The notes under the pieces: model-generated
Told to the model about the DNA's origin: nothing
Seen by the model: only the letters and a program-made list of their open reading frames with translations
Databases searched by the model: none
Shown: piece by piece, positions 53,781 through 55,240 of the stretch
Numbering within the stretch: the first letter of the stretch is position 1
How the letters are laid out: each line of letters starts with the position of its first letter
DNA from: DMER01 sp003451645
Lineage (GTDB): Bacteria > Pseudomonadota > Alphaproteobacteria > Micropepsales > Micropepsaceae
DNA: 55,240 bases
Direction: 5' to 3'
Assembly (NCBI GenBank): GCA_031976175.1
Contig: DALYLR010000024.1
Span: 1 to 55,240 of the forward strand
Translations under genes and position numbers: made by a program

Positions 53781-53799
53781 CCAGACGATACCGTTTTGA
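53765..53799 (+). repeat. remnant copy of an SDR gene 3' end
   Basis: Aligned to 50546-50578 at the end of the SDR gene, 29 of 33 bases match. The copy reads IAWDGQTIPF and a stop, against IAWEGQTIAF and a stop in the SDR gene, in the same frame. The two copies flank the ABC exporter operon as direct repeats. Antisense to it runs the last part of the hydrolase frame. Confidence 0.7.
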
Positions 53800-54541
53800 C
53801 CGGTTGCACCGCCAGCCTCCCGGCCACGATCTCCAAGACCTTGGGATCGAACCCCAGGCTGAAATGCGTTGCGCGCACTTCGACATGCTCGATGCCTGGC
53901 GTCTTGTGGTCGATGCAGGCGCGCCAATCGACGATGCCGTCGGCTTTGCAGTAGATCGCCGTCACCGGCACGCGGATCGGGACCTCGTGCCGGACCTCGA
54001 TCTTGCGTTCGATTTCGTCGACGTCGTATCCCGCCGCGCGATAGGCTACGCCGACGCGTGTGTATTTCGGGCCGCCGACGACGGGCGTTCCCATCGTGAC
54101 GACGCGGTCGACCAGCTCCGGCGCGTCGCGGGCCACCTCACGCGCCAGCACGCCGCCCAGGCTCCACCCGACGAGGCGGACCGGCAGCCCCGTTTGGTCA
54201 TGGATCGCGCGGACCCGCGCTTCGACCTAGGGCAATAGAGCCTCGACATTGCCCCGGTTCACGCCCAACCCCCAACCGTAAACGCGATACCCAATGTAGC
54301 GAAGCATCGCGTTCAGGACCGCGTTCGATGCGTCGCCCGCGCCAAAGCCGGGTAACAAAAGAACCGGTTCGCCATGCCCGCGCGGAAATCGCGACAGGCG
54401 TGGCAACGCCAACAGCAAGCGCGGAACGACGGTCACGCCCAACCCTTCGCCGAGGAAGCGGCGCAATGACGGCGGACGCAGCTCTCGGTCGCGCGGCGGC
54501 GGCGGCGCATGCCGCACGCGGTGGGGCGAAGCCATTGTCAC
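53765..54541 (-). pseudogene. alpha/beta hydrolase with an in-frame TAG
   Basis: One reading frame from 54541 to 53765 encodes a lipase-like alpha/beta hydrolase, interrupted by a TAG at 54227-54229. Before it are GEPVLLLPGFGAGDASNAVL and GYRVYGWGLGVNRG (oxyanion region); after it are VEARVRAI, the nucleophile elbow GWSLGG, VPVTAIYCKADGIVDW and ATHFSLGFDPKVL (catalytic His). Both parts are in the same frame and otherwise intact, so this is a recent nonsense change, a sequencing error or readthrough. Confidence 0.8.
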
Positions 54542-54560
54542 CTCTCAGGAGCGCAGTGTC

Positions 54561-54758
54561 TCAACTCTTACGCGTTTGGCGCGCTTTAGGATCAATTGCG
54601 CGGCGGCACCGGTCCGAGCAGTAGCGGACATTGTCCCAGTCGCGCGCCCATTTCTTCCGCCATGCGAACGGGCGATTGCAGGCCGCGCAGACTTTCTCTG
54701 GCAAGTTACCCTTGCCGCGCCGTCCGGGCGAGACGGTCTCTGACTTATCCCGCGCCAT
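54561..54758 (-). CDS. DUF2256 zinc-ribbon-like protein
   Basis: A 65-residue protein with the DUF2256 signature: KVCAACNRPFAWRKKWARDWDNVRYCSDRCRR, giving a four-Cys metal site (CxxC ... CxxxC). DUF2256 genes commonly sit beside cryptochrome/photolyase genes. Its ATG shares a base with the stop of the upstream photolyase frame (TGATG). Role unknown. Confidence 0.9.
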   Translation of the reverse strand: MARDKSETVSPGRRGKGNLPEKVCAACNRPFAWRKKWARDWDNVRYCSDRCRRAIDPKARQTRKS

Positions 54759-55216
54759 CAGAAGTCGAAGCTCGACTGGCCGGAGGGATTCCGCCGAGCC
54801 GTCGCCCGCCGCTCGGAATTGGGCAGGCCAGACTTCCGGCTGCCATATTTGGCGACGATCTCTTGCGCGACGGCCCGAAAGCCTTCGCCCTTGCGCAGAC
54901 CATAGATCGCCTCCCGCGCCCGGGCGGCGGCGGCCACATGATCCACGATGGGTTCAGGATATGTCTCGCCCAGCCGCACGCGGCGCGCAGCGAGATACTC
55001 CTCCGGCGCGCGCCATGGCTCATGGATGAAATCCGCCGGCAGGGCGGCCAGTTCCGGAACCCAGCGCCGGATGAAATCGCCATCCGGGTCCTGATCGCGC
55101 GACTGTTTGACGGGGTTGTAAATCCGCGCCGTATTGACGCCGGTCGTTCCGGACTGCATCTGCACCTGGGGGAAGTGGATGCCAGGTAACCCAACGAGAG
55201 GTTGCTTTGCACAGAC
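54758..55216 (-). pseudogene. cryptochrome/photolyase C-terminal part, 5' end broken
   Basis: The frame encodes the FAD-binding C-terminal region of a photolyase-like protein: PGIHFPQVQMQSGTTGVNTARIYNPVKQ, DPDGDFIRRWVPELAALPADFIHEPW, then PIVDHVAAAARAREAIYGLR and a KYGSRKSG tail. Upstream, the frame meets a TGA at 55217-55219, and the sequence before PGIHF no longer matches the family. The N-terminal two-thirds is missing or lies beyond a break at about 55190. It may be a truncated gene, or an artefact at the window edge. Confidence 0.75.
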
Positions 55217-55240
55217 TCACCGGCCAGTCCCTCTCCGGTG

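Overview
The window looks like a GC-rich alphaproteobacterial chromosome segment. Supporting signs are a NarK1-NarK2 fusion with a narGHJI operon, a CueR/HmrR-type copper regulator, KdpFABCDE, a FeS-containing (6-4)-photolyase-type cryptochrome and NicO/HupE metal permeases. Genes are packed tightly, with many 1-4 base overlaps. This placement is inference from gene content; no rRNA or tRNA gene was seen.

Left part (1-7.5 kb), housekeeping-like: ilvD, followed 3 bases later by a pair of TIR-fold genes, a membrane LRR protein, exodeoxyribonuclease III, a YidB-type protein, an uncharacterised protein with a clear terminator, a DoxX-like protein, a MAPEG protein and a small membrane protein.

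Accessory part from 7.7 kb onward: a P4-type tyrosine integrase and an excisionase-like gene mark the left edge of a probable island. A DUF3703 gene and a broken alpha/beta hydrolase follow. Next is a copper-resistance region (11.2-19.3 kb): a small secreted His-rich protein, multicopper oxidase CopA, CopB, a cupredoxin, an NTF2-like protein, a DUF411 protein, a Cu(I) P-type ATPase, an SRPBCC protein and CueR. CueR-type dyads lie before the first gene and before the ATPase. A nickel/cobalt module (19.3-22.7 kb) has a CsoR/RcnR-type sensor and an unusual double-length NicO exporter, divergent from hupE and a membrane-anchor gene. The complete kdpFABCDE potassium system follows on the minus strand (22.8-30.6 kb).

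Nitrate respiration part (30.7-48.2 kb): carbonic anhydrase, mobA with a porin, an Fnr/Dnr-type regulator, narK1K2, narGHJI, a parvulin, a CMD-family protein, moeA, a cupin protein, and ytfE divergent from an NsrR-like gene. Three TTGA(T/C)-N4-(A/G)TCAA palindromes link the regulator, narK and carbonic anhydrase.

Right end (48.3-55.2 kb): a photolyase/SDR/DUF2256/photolyase cluster interrupted by a three-gene ABC exporter. The exporter is flanked by two copies of the SDR gene's 3' end. A hydrolase here carries an in-frame TAG, and the last photolyase is broken near the window edge.

The most unusual items are the TIR pair (one apparently active, one with the catalytic Glu replaced), the duplicated NicO exporter, the SDR-tail direct repeat around the ABC exporter, and the regulatory palindrome before carbonic anhydrase.
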